From positions 6,138,001 through 6,202,000 of the forward strand of contig JAJFPB010000001.1 in the NCBI GenBank assembly GCA_020881915.1: 64,000 nt of DNA, given 5' to 3'. Shown piece by piece: positions 54,313 to 64,000 of the stretch; the first letter of the stretch is position 1; every line of letters begins with the position of its first letter. Position numbers and translations under genes: made by a program. This DNA comes from Paramyrothecium sp. XJ0827. Its lineage: Eukaryota > Ascomycota > Sordariomycetes > Hypocreales > Stachybotryaceae. Under the pieces are notes generated by a model, which saw only the letters and a list, made by a program, of their open reading frames with translations, made no database searches and was not told the origin of the DNA.

Positions 54313-57300
54313 ATGTTGGATCACAAGCCGCAAAACCGGCCGGGCAGGTCCAACAGCTTGCAGCGCATGCTGGAGCTCGAGAAGCAGTTCATGGTATTGT
54401 TGCCAGCTCGATTACCTACCGCAGGCTTACATTCATGCTAACGTGCCTGCTTGCACCAGCTTCAACGGCTACAGGCCATCTCGCCAAATGATACAGCAAC
54501 CACACAGCGCAGCCAACCCCCTGCTGCACGAACAAACGCTCAACCTCGACGACACGATCTCCCTCCCATTAGCGGCTCCAGGCCGAGTAGCAGGTCGCCT
54601 CGGAAATCGTCCTTCTCATCACACCCACCACCGCTCGTCACCCATGCCGAACCTCCCAAGCCTTCCGTGAGCAGCGCTGCCGACCTGTACGCTAGCCTTG
54701 CTGTCATGGTTGACGAAATTCACCTGCCCGAGGTATCTGCCGCTTCGGACAAGCCTAGCCCAAAAGTGGTCGCGTTCCAGTTCCCGCCAGAATTTGAGGA
54801 TCGAGAGTCCGTTTGCCAGTCGCCCAGCTGGGAGGCATATGACAGGCGCAAAAGGGAGCGAAAGGACGAGAAGAAGGAAGAAAAGAGGAGGGAAGAGGAA
54901 CGGAGAGAGAAGAAGAGAGACGAAGAGCGCAGGAGGGAGGCGGAAAAGAGAGAGCAGCAGAACGCATCGCGGAAACCGAGGCGCCTCAGCAAACCACCAC
55001 CCGTTTCCGGGCAGACCCAGGACCAAATCAAAGCTGCCTCCCAGGACGGACTGACTGTGCCTCGTACGCAAAAGGCCAGGCCGGCCAGCGTCCTCGGCAT
55101 AACCTTCGCAAGCCATGACGATGGCCCCGAACGCGCCAACCGTAAACGAGCCGGATCCTTCACCTCTCTCATCAGAGCACCCTTCGAAGCAAGGCGTGCT
55201 TCCTTCGACCATGCCGGTGACGGTGGCTTTATAGGCGGCATCAAGCTGGAGCAGGAACGGTTTGACGCACAGCAACGAGCAGACGAGGCCAACATTCACC
55301 CCGCGCTCCGAAAATCAAGGCCCGAGTCCAGGTCGTCGTCGCCTCCGCGATCTCCAAACAAAATCGCTGGTCGCAACAGCAACGGCAACGACCCGGGCCA
55401 ACGACGGGCTTACCCGCCCATCACCATTCTCAATGCGTCAAACAAAAACCGCTCACTCCCCGCGCCGGACCTTAGCAGGATGGACAAGTTACGAGCCCGT
55501 GTTGGCCTCAAGACTGCACCAAAGAATGAGAAGATTGACGGACAGCCCGCCAACGACCCTACCGCTGAACCAACGGCCACAGCAAATAGTGACAGCTCGC
55601 TGCCTCCCTATGATAGCGAGGCGGAGAAGACGCAGCCGCGGCAGAGTAAAGAATCCGTGCCCCTCATGTTGCCTAGTCTCGCACCAGAACCGCTCCGACT
55701 GAAAACCGACAAGACGGGAACCGGGAGACGCAATGTCAACGAGAAATCTCTCAATATCAGGATTCCGCACAAGGACGAAACGTATAGTCCGGAGGTTTCT
55801 GCAAAATCGTCACCACGAACGCCAAAGGACCACGCCACCCAGCCGGCAACGAAACCGAAAGAAGATGAGCCTACCTTGTCGGATCTGATGGCACAAGACA
55901 GGATGGATGGACAGGAGCCGGTCTTACTCCTGCCCCCGCTTCGACCTCCTAGGAAAAGCTCCAAAAGGACCTTGGCCACTGACTCGAACGCGTCGTCCCC
56001 TGCGACGGCGATAGCCCGCAAGCCAGTGGCACCCAGCTCTTCTGCGACGCCCGACACGCCGCAGGACTTCTTTGAGCTGTTTGACGGCACTTATTCACCG
56101 CCTTCTCTAGAATTGAGGGTTCCTGAGGATAACACTCCTGCCGTGGCTTCGAAACCACGTGCTAGCGAGGATTCAGTGCTCTTCACCAGTCGTTCCTTTC
56201 AATCAAACTCTCTTGGTATCACGTCATCAGCAAGCAACTTGGCGCCCAAGTCTTCGCTGGACGAGGCTTCAGGGAGGTCTTCCATCGAGCGAAGGTCAAG
56301 AGACACCGCTCGGCCGACTCTTGGGAAGTTGGTGACCTCATCTTCCGGCGACGGAGGGGAGAGGCAAGCGAATCAACGGCAAGCCAGACAGAGCGGCATT
56401 GCGTTGAGCAACATGATTATTTCCGGCCGCTCGCGGTCAACCTCTTCCGAGGAATTCTCGTCCGACGAGCTGCAGTTCCATTCGCCCCTGAGCACGCCCG
56501 GCACCTCACGACCGCAATCCGAGAAGGGATCGACCCCCGTCCTGACCGACACCGAACTCGGGCCGCCGCTCGGCGAGCCCCGGAGGTCGACGCACCTCAA
56601 GCAGCACGGCGCGCAGGACGACGTACCCCCGCCGCCGGCGTACAGCCGGCACCACCAGCGGAAGCCCAGCCAACACAGCGAGATCGAGGACGAGATCGAG
56701 CTCGACCGGATCCAGGAGGCGGCGCGCAGGGTCAGGGCCGCCTTCCCCTCGCCGTCGCCCCTGCGGAGCTCAGCGGACCGTCGGTCGCAGTCGGATCCCG
56801 ACGTTGCCACCAGCGCTGGCTTCCTGCCGAAGCTGAAGCTCCGCAGGGACAGGGCGAAGCTCGGCCAGCTCTCCGCGTCACCGGAGGCGGAGCAGAACAG
56901 CGCGGCGAGGGCGCACCTGCTGGGCGTGACCGGCAAGGCAAAGTCCGCCGTGCACCTCCCGCAGGCCACCAAGTCGCAGCTCGCGCCCTCCTCGCCGGCG
57001 CTCAGCCCCATGAGCCTCCCCACGCCCACGTTCCACCTCGCGCCGCAGCCCGCCGCGTCCGCGCCGGAATCGCTCGGCAAGCCGCTCCTGCCGCGCGCCT
57101 CCCGGCCCAGCATGGACAGCCACCGCAGCAGCGGCGGCGCCGACATCGCCGTGGGCGGCGGCGCACCCGTCGCCAAGATGTTCGTGGAGTGCTGCGGCTG
57201 CAGGTACTACCACGACATGCCGAGCCGGCTGTACGAGACCATGGCGAACCCGAAGGCGGCGGCGGCCGCGGGCGGGGACGACGTCGTGGCGCACCGGGGT

Positions 57301-57405
57301 TCTAGACCCATGACGGTGAGGTGCCCGTGGTGCCGGCACGACATGAGCACCAAGTGCTGCGCGGGGCTGGCGGCCATGGTGTACGTGAAGGAGAGGCTGC
57401 ATTGA
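54313..57405 (+). CDS. Conserved-looking fungal protein with Cys-rich C-terminus, function unknown
   Basis: Exons 54313-54393 and 54460-57405 give 1008 residues. The 66-bp intron has a GTATTG donor, a GCTAACG branch point and a CACCAG acceptor, and joins MLELEKQFM to LQRLQAISPNDT. Most of the protein is low-complexity, Ser/Pro/Arg-rich and probably disordered, with a charged helical stretch at about residues 155-195 (Arg/Glu/Lys). The last 80 residues look folded: ECCGCRYYHDMPSRLYETM, then VRCPWCRHDMSTKCCAG and VYVKERLH. The Cys-x2-Cys pairs suggest zinc binding. I do not recognise a named family; the pattern looks specific to filamentous ascomycetes. The first exon is accepted because its reading frame and splice sites fit exactly. 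Confidence 0.82.
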
Positions 57406-57758
57406 CGAGATGTCTGCATTGTCTCTCCCTGATTTTGAGTTCCAGGCAAGGCTTGCACTTTGAATTCGGCGTCTGGGGACTATTATAATGATGGTAATGT
57501 GGCATGTCCGATTTGATTACTGACTTGAGGACAAGGGCATTCGTCCTAGATAGCAGGAGGTAATCTAGACGTCAGCTCATGACGTGGGCTCGAAGCCTGT
57601 GAGATAATGTGTACAATAATTGAACAACAGATTTGCTGTATGTGCCACCTGACCGTGACGCGCCTAACCGTACATAACCAGTTCGCCCAATGCTGCCCCC
57701 AGTAGCGAGATAATTCCCCTAAACCCCGACGTGACGATCTATATCTTCGATCTTTGCT
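57406..57758. other. Short convergent intergenic region
   Basis: It holds the 3' flanks of two convergent genes and nothing else visible. Confidence 0.6.
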
Positions 57759-58751
57759 TTAATCCATAAGGTTCTCGAGGTTAGGATGCTCCACATCCAA
57801 TCCGATCACCTTGCAAACGTCGCGCGTGCGTCTCCCGAGCTGCTCCACGCTGACTGCCAAGTCATTCATTTTCTGCCGCAATGTCTCGTCCACATTGGGC
57901 GTCTGGGCAGCACCGGTGTCGCCCTGCGCACCTGAGATGTTAACGGTGCCGCTTGCCATGGTGGGAATTGCCGCTTTCTGCTGCAGCGAGCTAATTTCCT
58001 TCCTCAGTTTCTTGTTCTCATTAAGCAGATCCGCGTTCTGCTGCTGCACGGCAGACAGGCGAATCTGTAGTTTCTGCCGCTGTTGCAGGCCCTGGGCTTC
58101 GTCGTCGGCGACGCTGGACTTTTGCATGTGCACCTCGGCCATGATCTTGCCTGTTTGGATTTTGAGGTCGGTTATCTCCTTGCAAAGAGACTCTTTCTCT
58201 GATTGGAGGATGTTGATGGTGTTTCTCTGGGCGTCGACTTCTGATCGCATAATGTCTCGTTTTTCCTTGTGAGCCTTGGCATTGGCTGCGAGCTGACAAC
58301 GCAAGTCGGCCAGAGCTTTTTCGTTCCTGGCCTCATTGGCAATGAGGCGAGTAATCTCGTCAAGAATGTAAGCTTTACTCGCGGGGCTTCCACTGGCCGC
58401 GCGGTTGACGTCCTCTGACGTGATAGGATTGAATACTCGTGCTTCAAGCGCTGAGCCATCCTCTGCTTCAGATTTGGTCCTCGACTGTTCCCGCAGTCGA
58501 GTCAGCTCGATCCTTTTCCGCATTAATGTCTTGAGGGCAGCCATCTCCTCTTCCGAGTCGGAGGATGTACTGAACGAGGGGGTGTCTAGGACGTGAGGCT
58601 GGGGCACGTCGGGAAACGTGAACTTGAACGGAGCCGGGTTGTCGAAGATGGACGAGGTCGCGCGGTGCCGATGGGCTGGCGTATTCTTGGCGAGATCGTA
58701 GCCGGGCTGGGCTCGAGGCTCAGCCAAGATGCTTTGCGTAGTTTGCGTCAT
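57759..58751 (-). CDS. Coiled-coil protein, function unknown
   Basis: One exon codes for 330 residues. The N-terminal 75 residues are Pro/Ser-rich with FKFTFPDVPQPHVLDTPSF and an acidic SSDSEEE. Heptad-rich helices run from about residue 70 to 105 and from about 140 to 265 (for example EKESLCKEITDLKIQTGKIM and QQNADLLNENKKLRKEISSL). The C-terminus, from TPNVDETLRQKMNDLA to VCKVIGLDVEHPNLE, looks like a short conserved cap. There is no membrane segment. The layout recalls cytoskeletal or spindle-associated proteins, but no family is recognised. Confidence 0.8.
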   Translation of the reverse strand: MTQTTQSILAEPRAQPGYDLAKNTPAHRHRATSSIFDNPAPFKFTFPDVPQPHVLDTPSFSTSSDSEEEMAALKTLMRKRIELTRLREQSRTKSEAEDGSALEARVFNPITSEDVNRAASGSPASKAYILDEITRLIANEARNEKALADLRCQLAANAKAHKEKRDIMRSEVDAQRNTINILQSEKESLCKEITDLKIQTGKIMAEVHMQKSSVADDEAQGLQQRQKLQIRLSAVQQQNADLLNENKKLRKEISSLQQKAAIPTMASGTVNISGAQGDTGAAQTPNVDETLRQKMNDLAVSVEQLGRRTRDVCKVIGLDVEHPNLENLMD

Positions 58752-59590
58752 TGTGTCTGGACCACAGTCGACGACAGAGGCAAGGAGAAGGAGAAGGAGA
58801 GGGTGGTTTTGGATTGAAGGTAAAGGTATAGTCGCTCAGATGCCTTGGACTTGCCAGCCTAACAGTGGTGCTTCTGGCAAGAGGGAAGAGCACTAAGCAC
58901 TGGGGCCACCAGCTCGTAACCCCGAGTGAAAGAAGCTGCTGCGCGGATGAGGGCGATAGAAGTGGAACGAGCTCTCCAGCCTCCTCTTGTATGTGATTAT
59001 ATGGCGGTGGAAAACATGCGGCAGGGCCTTGCGACTTCGACCGGAGATGTTTGCGGAGGACAAGAAGGATAGAATAGATAGACAACTGGAGACGGGAAGC
59101 TGCTGTGACTTTGAGACCGTCCAATGAAAAGAGTCATCAAGGATGGCAAGTGGGAGGGACTGAAGAGAGGAGCGTGAGATTAGATAATGGGATGAAAAGC
59201 CTGTGGTGAGGTGGAAGGAAGGGGTCCTTTGGGAAGGAGGTGATAAGGTAAGGTAAGGTAGGCGAAGGCAGGCGGGAGGTGTAGAGGAGGGAAGGTAAGG
59301 TAAGGCAGGTGACAAAGCAACTCGCAGCTGGCCCTCTCGTCAGGTGCACCTCGACCTGAACACATCAACTTGATACCACCAAAGCAAGCAGAAGACCTCC
59401 CTCTGGAACTCAGCATTTTGCACAATCACAAACGCCGCCTGAATCTCCCTCCTAGGGTGAAGCCTATTCATCAATTGACCACTTCCACAGGAGTATCGCA
59501 ACCTTGGCCGATGCCCAGTTTACCAACGAGACCTGATGGCACAGCAGCTGGGACATCCTATCATAACAGACAAATGCAACCTTGATCCGT
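58752..59590. other. Intergenic region with GGTAA-type repeats
   Basis: It carries the promoter of the coiled-coil gene. Between 59243 and 59310 the + strand repeats AAGGT/GGTAAGG and GGCGAAGG-like units. No gene is seen. Confidence 0.5.
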
Positions 59591-60397
59591 TCATCGTCCA
59601 GCCAGTGCCCAGAATCCAACACCAACCGCTGCCGCAGCTCCGAACCATGGCAGCAGCTTCTTCGCCGCCGCCACCGCATCCCTCTTCGCCTTGTCCTTGA
59701 TCTTCCTAGTCAGAGCAGCCGTCTCGTTCACCCAGGGGAACTCGACATCCGGCACCGGCTTTCCCAGGAACGTGCACAGAGGCTCCCAGCCATCGCCCAG
59801 ACGGTACAGCAATAGCTTGTCTGCCGGGACCGTCTCCTTCAGCTCCCGGTAGTGCCTCTCAAAGGCTTTGCGGGCGTTGCGTCGCGCCTCGTCCACGTCG
59901 TGGGCCTCGGCCCAGCCAAGGACCATCTTGCGTGAGGCCATGCCCGCCTCGGAGCCGAGGATGGGCTCGACATAGTTCACCGAGAACGACGCTACTCCGC
60001 CCCAGAGGTTCTGGAAGACTGCTTCGTCCACGCTTTTGTACCACTTATCAAAGTCTCGCTCCACAAGAACCACCTTGGCCTCCGGATACGTGGCCACGAG
60101 CTGCATGGCAAAGCAAGACGCAACATCGGTGGTAGCTTCGTAAGGTCCGTATAGCTCGTCCCATTGCTCACGCGTGAAAGGCTTGCCTGTGTATGTTGGC
60201 AGCACTGGGAAGGTTGCGTCAGCCGCGCGATTGAGAACTTTCCAGTCTTCTGGGGTGTCGATGGCCTTGACGCCATGGTGGACTCCCTCGTAGCCGAGGA
60301 CCTCAAGTGCCTCCGCCATGGATGCCGTGCCTGTGCGGAACGGCCCTAGTGCTAGGACCTTCATCTCCCGGGGAGTCTTCTTCTCAATTTGCGACAT
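59591..60397 (-). CDS. Sulfotransferase-fold protein (fungal Sulfotransfer_4 type) with membrane tail
   Basis: One exon codes for 268 residues. The N-terminal ALGPFRTGTASMAEALEVLG carries a P-loop-like site for the 5'-phosphosulfate, followed by GVHHGVKAID. YPEAKVVLVERDFDKWYKSV corresponds to the second cofactor-binding segment, and the region ending LGDGWEPLCTFLGKPVPDVE is typical of this fungal group, often mislabelled NAD-dependent epimerase. The last 20 residues (LLPWFGAAAAVGVGFWALAG) form a hydrophobic helix preceded by Lys/Arg, suggesting a C-terminal tail anchor. The substrate is unknown. An alternative start at Met12 would leave the P-loop close to the N-terminus. Confidence 0.88.
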   Translation of the reverse strand: MSQIEKKTPREMKVLALGPFRTGTASMAEALEVLGYEGVHHGVKAIDTPEDWKVLNRAADATFPVLPTYTGKPFTREQWDELYGPYEATTDVASCFAMQLVATYPEAKVVLVERDFDKWYKSVDEAVFQNLWGGVASFSVNYVEPILGSEAGMASRKMVLGWAEAHDVDEARRNARKAFERHYRELKETVPADKLLLYRLGDGWEPLCTFLGKPVPDVEFPWVNETAALTRKIKDKAKRDAVAAAKKLLPWFGAAAAVGVGFWALAGR

Positions 60398-61526
60398 CTT
60401 GACTGCGGCTCTCGGGCTTTGTTCGTGCTGCTGCTGCTTGCTTTGTAGCGGTCAGCTCGATGAAATCCTTTCCTCCCTCGCCCAGGTTCTCATCATTCCT
60501 TGCTAGCCCCCCCCGGGCGGGCTCTCGGCTATCGGGACGTCGGGGGGACCTGGACGAGGCTAATCCGAGATAGCGCCTCTTCTAGAACAGGGTTTCGTGC
60601 ATCTGAAGGGCAATGGGGAAAGCACAAATAGACTCTCCTAGTGTCAATGGCCTCTGTATCTACGTCTACTTGATAATCTACAACGCAAATTCCATGCTCT
60701 GCTGCGTAAATACTCTAGGTGATGCTGCATCTTGTTGCCTTTCGACACAATTGTGGTGATGAATCGACCATAATCTTTGGAAAATTAAAAGATTTTGTTC
60801 CCCACTCGTACCCTGGGCTCTCCTTTGACCTTGGCGGTTGCGGAAGCTAAGTTGGTCGAATGGAGAGGGCTTCTCTCAAGGTTCGCGGCCGGTGGTGTGG
60901 ATACAATGGAAATCGCGAATGCGTATCTACAATTGTGGTGTAAACATACTAAGCTTAAAGGCATGAATATAATCCTTATACTATGGATTCCCTGATTGTA
61001 TATTTACAGCACTTCTGTAGCTCTGCCCAGCACAATCTTTTGCAATAGCATGAGACACGAAGGTAGGTACGGTATGGGGAAGAAGTCCAGGCACCACCAC
61101 CTGGATAGCACCTCGAGGTACATGAAGTCTGGAAAATTGTAATCTCATGGCGTAGATGAAGAGTTAAATGAGAACATGTCCCCTCTGCAAGTAGCAAACC
61201 TGATTCCCATCTGAACTCGCTTCCGAAGCTCGGGAGTGGAGGTTAGAAACTCTTGGCTAGCCTAAGCAGCCCGAACCTGTGATAAAATTCTTCGCCCGTC
61301 GTCCGAAAGCCGAGACCATGCAATGCTTCCTTCCGTAGTCCCGTTGTCAAATGCCTCCAGGAATTCGGCAGTACATTCATGCCGCCGGCTGTTGTTTGGG
61401 ACGAAACTATCCGCCCAGTCCCATTTCCTCCTTTCGCTACATCACACTCGGCGATGTACCGATGAATGCCAATGCCGCATTTCTCCCGGAGAAGGCAGAA
61501 TGAAAAGTCAGTCACCTGCCATACTC
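60398..61526. other. Intergenic region with an orphan exon-like frame
   Basis: The left part is the promoter of the sulfotransferase-fold gene. On the - strand 61436-61262 holds 57 protein-like codons and a stop behind a possible TAG acceptor (see findings); it may be a 3' exon of the gene at 61527-62613. Nothing else is seen. Confidence 0.45.
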
Positions 61527-62613
61527 TCAATATGAAGACTTGGTCAGCCTTGACAAGGACATCCTGGACTTTTTAGCCTCCGAAGGATGGGGCTTTGTAA
61601 GTGTCTTGGGCTTCTGCTTCCCCGCTGCCGGCCAATGCTGTACGTTGTTCGTCTGCATTCCTCCACGAGGCGGATGTTGCACCTGACCCCCCAGAGCAAC
61701 AGGCGGGGGTCTGCCGGTCGCCTGTGGAGCGAACCCCGGGGGTCCCGTAGGTCTAGGTACAGGATAATTGTTGTGCTGTGGCGGATACATGATGGTAGAG
61801 GGTGCTGGATGACCCCGTCCTTGTTGGACATACTGGGACGTCATAGCAGGACCCGAAGGGTTGGGTCTATAGGCTAGCTGCTGCGGCGGTTGGGTGATGG
61901 TATTTATCGGTCTTTGTGGCATCGACATTGCCGGTCCCATGGCGTTGGGTCGAGTTTCCCGATGCGCAACAGGACCGACCGTCCCTCCCGGTACAGGCCG
62001 CCTGGTAAATTGCTGTGAAGGAGGTTGCATTTGCCGTCCGGCCATTAGAGGTGCCGGTGCTACGGCCTGACGGGGGTCAACTCTCCTCGCTGGCGTATGA
62101 CTCGTCTGCGCAAGCCTAGGAGCCTGCTTCGCCTCGGCTATCTCGCGGTTGACCTTGTCCAACTTTCGCAGTGCCCCTTGCTCACCGGCTCGAGATTCCG
62201 CGAGTGTGTTCTCGAGCTTGTTTTGCAGGTGCCGAATCTCTTGCAGCCGTTCCCTTCCCCGCTGCGTTTGTTTCTGAACTTCGGCTATCGCCTGCTGCGC
62301 GGCGGCTGCAACTGCCTGAGCATGGTTTGCCTGCTGGGGGATTCTGGATTCCAGCCCGCGGGCCAGCCCTTGGTCATACGTGCGCATTTGCTTGTTGGCG
62401 TGGCTTTCCAGTTGCGCTATCTGGCTGCTGAGTTGCCGATGATGCTGGTTGAGCTGAGCCAGCTCATTTTCCGTAGTTTTGGTGGATTTGACGAAACTAT
62501 CAAGAACGGCTATGATCTCTTTCTTGCGAGCCTCGAGGACCCCGAGTGGGCTGAAAAGGTCAGTGACGTGAGTATATATGGGCAGGACCCTACACTTACT
62601 CCTTGGTGGCCAT
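61527..62613 (-). CDS. Coiled-coil and Pro/Gln-rich protein, function unknown
   Basis: Exons 62613-62600 (only 14 bases) and 62550-61527 give 345 residues. The 49-bp intron has a GTAAGT donor, a CACTGAC branch point and a TTTTCAG acceptor; it joins MATKD to PLGVLEARKKEIIAVLDSF. Coiled-coil helices fill about residues 5-140, with NQHHRQLSSQIAQLESHANK and GRERLQEIRHLQNKLENTLA. The second half is Pro/Gln/Arg-rich and probably disordered. The stop at 61527 follows SRLTKSSY. Because a protein-like frame continues beyond it on the same strand, the 3' end may be incomplete. No family is recognised. Confidence 0.72.
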
Positions 62614-63313
62614 GGTGATTAATATCGTCTAGTAATGTCGCTTTTTTGTTGGGCGTGGCCAGTCAAAAGTGAATCAGGGAGTTTGAGAGTATGCCAAACT
62701 CCAGTAACGATATATAAAAATGCGATGTGCCCATCAATGTGGGAGAGTGAGCGTGGCCTTTAAGAGGTTCCTTGCGCTCCTAGAAGTGATGCCAATCGCC
62801 GGAAACAACATGGCGCAGGCCTGTCATCTGCATATAGGCAATCGCTTTGGAGCCTTCGCCAAAATGAGGAGTGTGATCCTTGTTACGTCTCGAGCTCCTG
62901 TCAGTGTTTGTTCGTCCGAGTCGCTTACATGAAGGATCACTCTCGTCCTCATCCAGTAAGGTAAGCAACTGGGTGATTGAGAAAGCATGGGGCGCCAAGA
63001 TCAGTTGGCCTATAAGGTTGAACATGGTGCTCAAGGATGTTCAGCTGGGTCAGTTCCTAATGCGGCCCGCAGCAGGGCCTGCAATCAGGCGACCTATAAG
63101 GTCGACAGCATTCGCTTGTGCTTGTTCAGCCATTCTGGATCCTGATGCACAGGCACAAGGGCTCCTTGTCATGGCCTAGACCGCAGAACCTGCAAAGTGG
63201 TACAATTTGCAGAGCCTCAATGCAAGGGCTCACTCACTGTTCAATACTCACCAACAGGTGCGACCTTGTCCTCAGCAGAACTTCCCAGTATTGTTTTTGT
63301 CTTGTCATTCGTA
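62614..63313. other. Divergent intergenic region
   Basis: It separates the coiled-coil gene (-) from the HET-type gene (+) and must hold both promoters. A TATATAAA sequence near 62710 lies on + but about 600 bases from the HET-type start. No supported gene is seen. Confidence 0.5.
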
Positions 63314-64000
63314 ATGGAGCATCTGCCACATTCTCCTCATGATGCTTCAAACGTGCTTCAATTTCCATTGATATATTATCGGGAAGTCGAACCAAACATT
63401 CATGGTTTCCCTAGCTCTACCAAGTGTGCGGAATGTGGCAATCGAAGTCATAGTCATGAGGAATGGACTGCCAATTTTGCTAAACATGCGGACTATTTCC
63501 AGGCTACGTATTTCTTCGGTTTCCTCAGCTCTTTCTCCAATGTCTTTGGAGTGCCGTTTCTCAAGGATGACTTCGTCCGGGAAGACGCATCAGGCCAGAG
63601 ACTCATCACGACCAGGAACCTGGGCCGATACATCTGGTACTGGGCCGCGTCGGAGGCCCATGCAGGTCTTGATCGTGTGTCGGCGCTGCGACGCAAGGAG
63701 AGATTGAACCTCCTGGTGGCGCAACAGCTGTCGGGAGTCTGTTATCTGATTGCGCGGGAATCGGAATTGCGAGTTCAACAAGGTCATCCACTCCTGATCC
63801 TGTTCAGCGTTATTGGAAGGACTCTGGACGTAGTAAAATATCACCTCTTCGGAGTTCAGCCGTCGCGATGGGAGGTCCCAAACGCCTTGACCACTCGGGT
63901 TGTGAATGCTGGATGGTGTCCTGGCGAGGTTCAGACATTGTCAGTTGCTCACCTCAGCACACCATCACTATATCTTTTGTCTCTTCGGCCAAAAAGGCCA
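63314..64000 (+). CDS. HET-type (heterokaryon incompatibility-like) protein, N-terminal part
   Basis: From the ATG at 63314 the frame stays open for 229 codons to the window edge. The product starts MEHLPHSPHDASNVLQFP, has a middle with TTRNLGRYIWYWAASEAH and ALRRKERLNLLVAQQLSG, then GHPLLILFSVIGRTLD, and near the end VVNAGWCPGEVQTLSVAHLS. The start, the small Trp-rich middle and the GWCP-x-(D/E)-(I/V) segment are typical of the region before the HET domain in large fungal HET proteins. A CAECGNRSH segment near residue 42 could bind metal. The HET domain itself would lie beyond the edge. Such proteins can act in self/non-self recognition between hyphae. No intron is needed inside the visible part. 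Confidence 0.75.
   Translation, partial: MEHLPHSPHDASNVLQFPLIYYREVEPNIHGFPSSTKCAECGNRSHSHEEWTANFAKHADYFQATYFFGFLSSFSNVFGVPFLKDDFVREDASGQRLITTRNLGRYIWYWAASEAHAGLDRVSALRRKERLNLLVAQQLSGVCYLIARESELRVQQGHPLLILFSVIGRTLDVVKYHLFGVQPSRWEVPNALTTRVVNAGWCPGEVQTLSVAHLSTPSLYLLSLRPKRP

Noticed and set aside
54619..55299. 226-codon frame on - over the 1008-residue protein gene
   Set aside because: The + frame has splice sites and a coherent Cys-rich end; the - frame is a Leu/Phe-rich shadow of the Arg/Glu/Lys stretch.
1..64000. CRISPR arrays, complete transposons, secondary metabolite cluster
   Set aside because: No regularly spaced repeats, transposase or reverse transcriptase motifs, or polyketide/peptide synthetase domains were seen on either strand.

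Overview
The window is nuclear DNA of a filamentous ascomycete (Pezizomycotina, most likely a sordariomycete). Evidence: many short introns (44-180 bp) with GTAAGT/GTATGT-like donors and CTAAC/CTGAC branch points, GC-rich codon use, wide pyrimidine-rich promoters, and families such as ALG2, a Sak1/Ssp1-type kinase, RTC1, a UVRAG/Vps38-like protein, Y14, ribosomal protein eS30 and a HET-type protein. Species cannot be fixed from the sequence. Gene models were built by hand from reading frames and splice signals.

Left part (1-9.0 kb): the 3' part of an uncharacterised gene, ALG2 (N-glycan mannosyltransferase) on +, and a large SNF1-activating (Sak1/Ssp1-type) kinase on -. Then comes about 7.9 kb with no protein gene, containing microsatellites, a heptamer repeat and a divergent 5S rRNA gene on - at 15528-15646.

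Middle part (16.8-37.6 kb): an atypical SDR, an AidB-like acyl-CoA dehydrogenase, a sulfite-oxidase-like molybdopterin enzyme, the SEA/GATOR2 subunit RTC1, a UVRAG/Vps38-like protein, an unrecognised acidic protein with a tandem 50-residue repeat, and a Nudix hydrolase with a GC-AG intron. About 6.2 kb without a convincing protein gene follows.

Right part (43.8-64 kb): a GH3 beta-glucosidase with a PA14-like insert, Y14 (exon junction complex), eS30 split over four exons, a PAF-acetylhydrolase-like lipase, a 1008-residue fungal protein with a Cys-rich tail, two coiled-coil proteins, a sulfotransferase-fold protein with a C-terminal membrane helix, and the first 229 codons of a HET-type protein that runs off the right edge.

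Most genes are unrelated housekeeping or metabolic genes. No biosynthetic cluster, CRISPR array, complete transposon or convincing tRNA gene was seen. The least explained items are the acidic repeat protein, the variant 5S gene, the two long gene-poor blocks and an orphan exon-like frame at 61262-61436. RTC1, the UVRAG-like protein and the Sak1-type kinase all belong to nutrient/TORC1/autophagy signalling, but their proximity may be chance.
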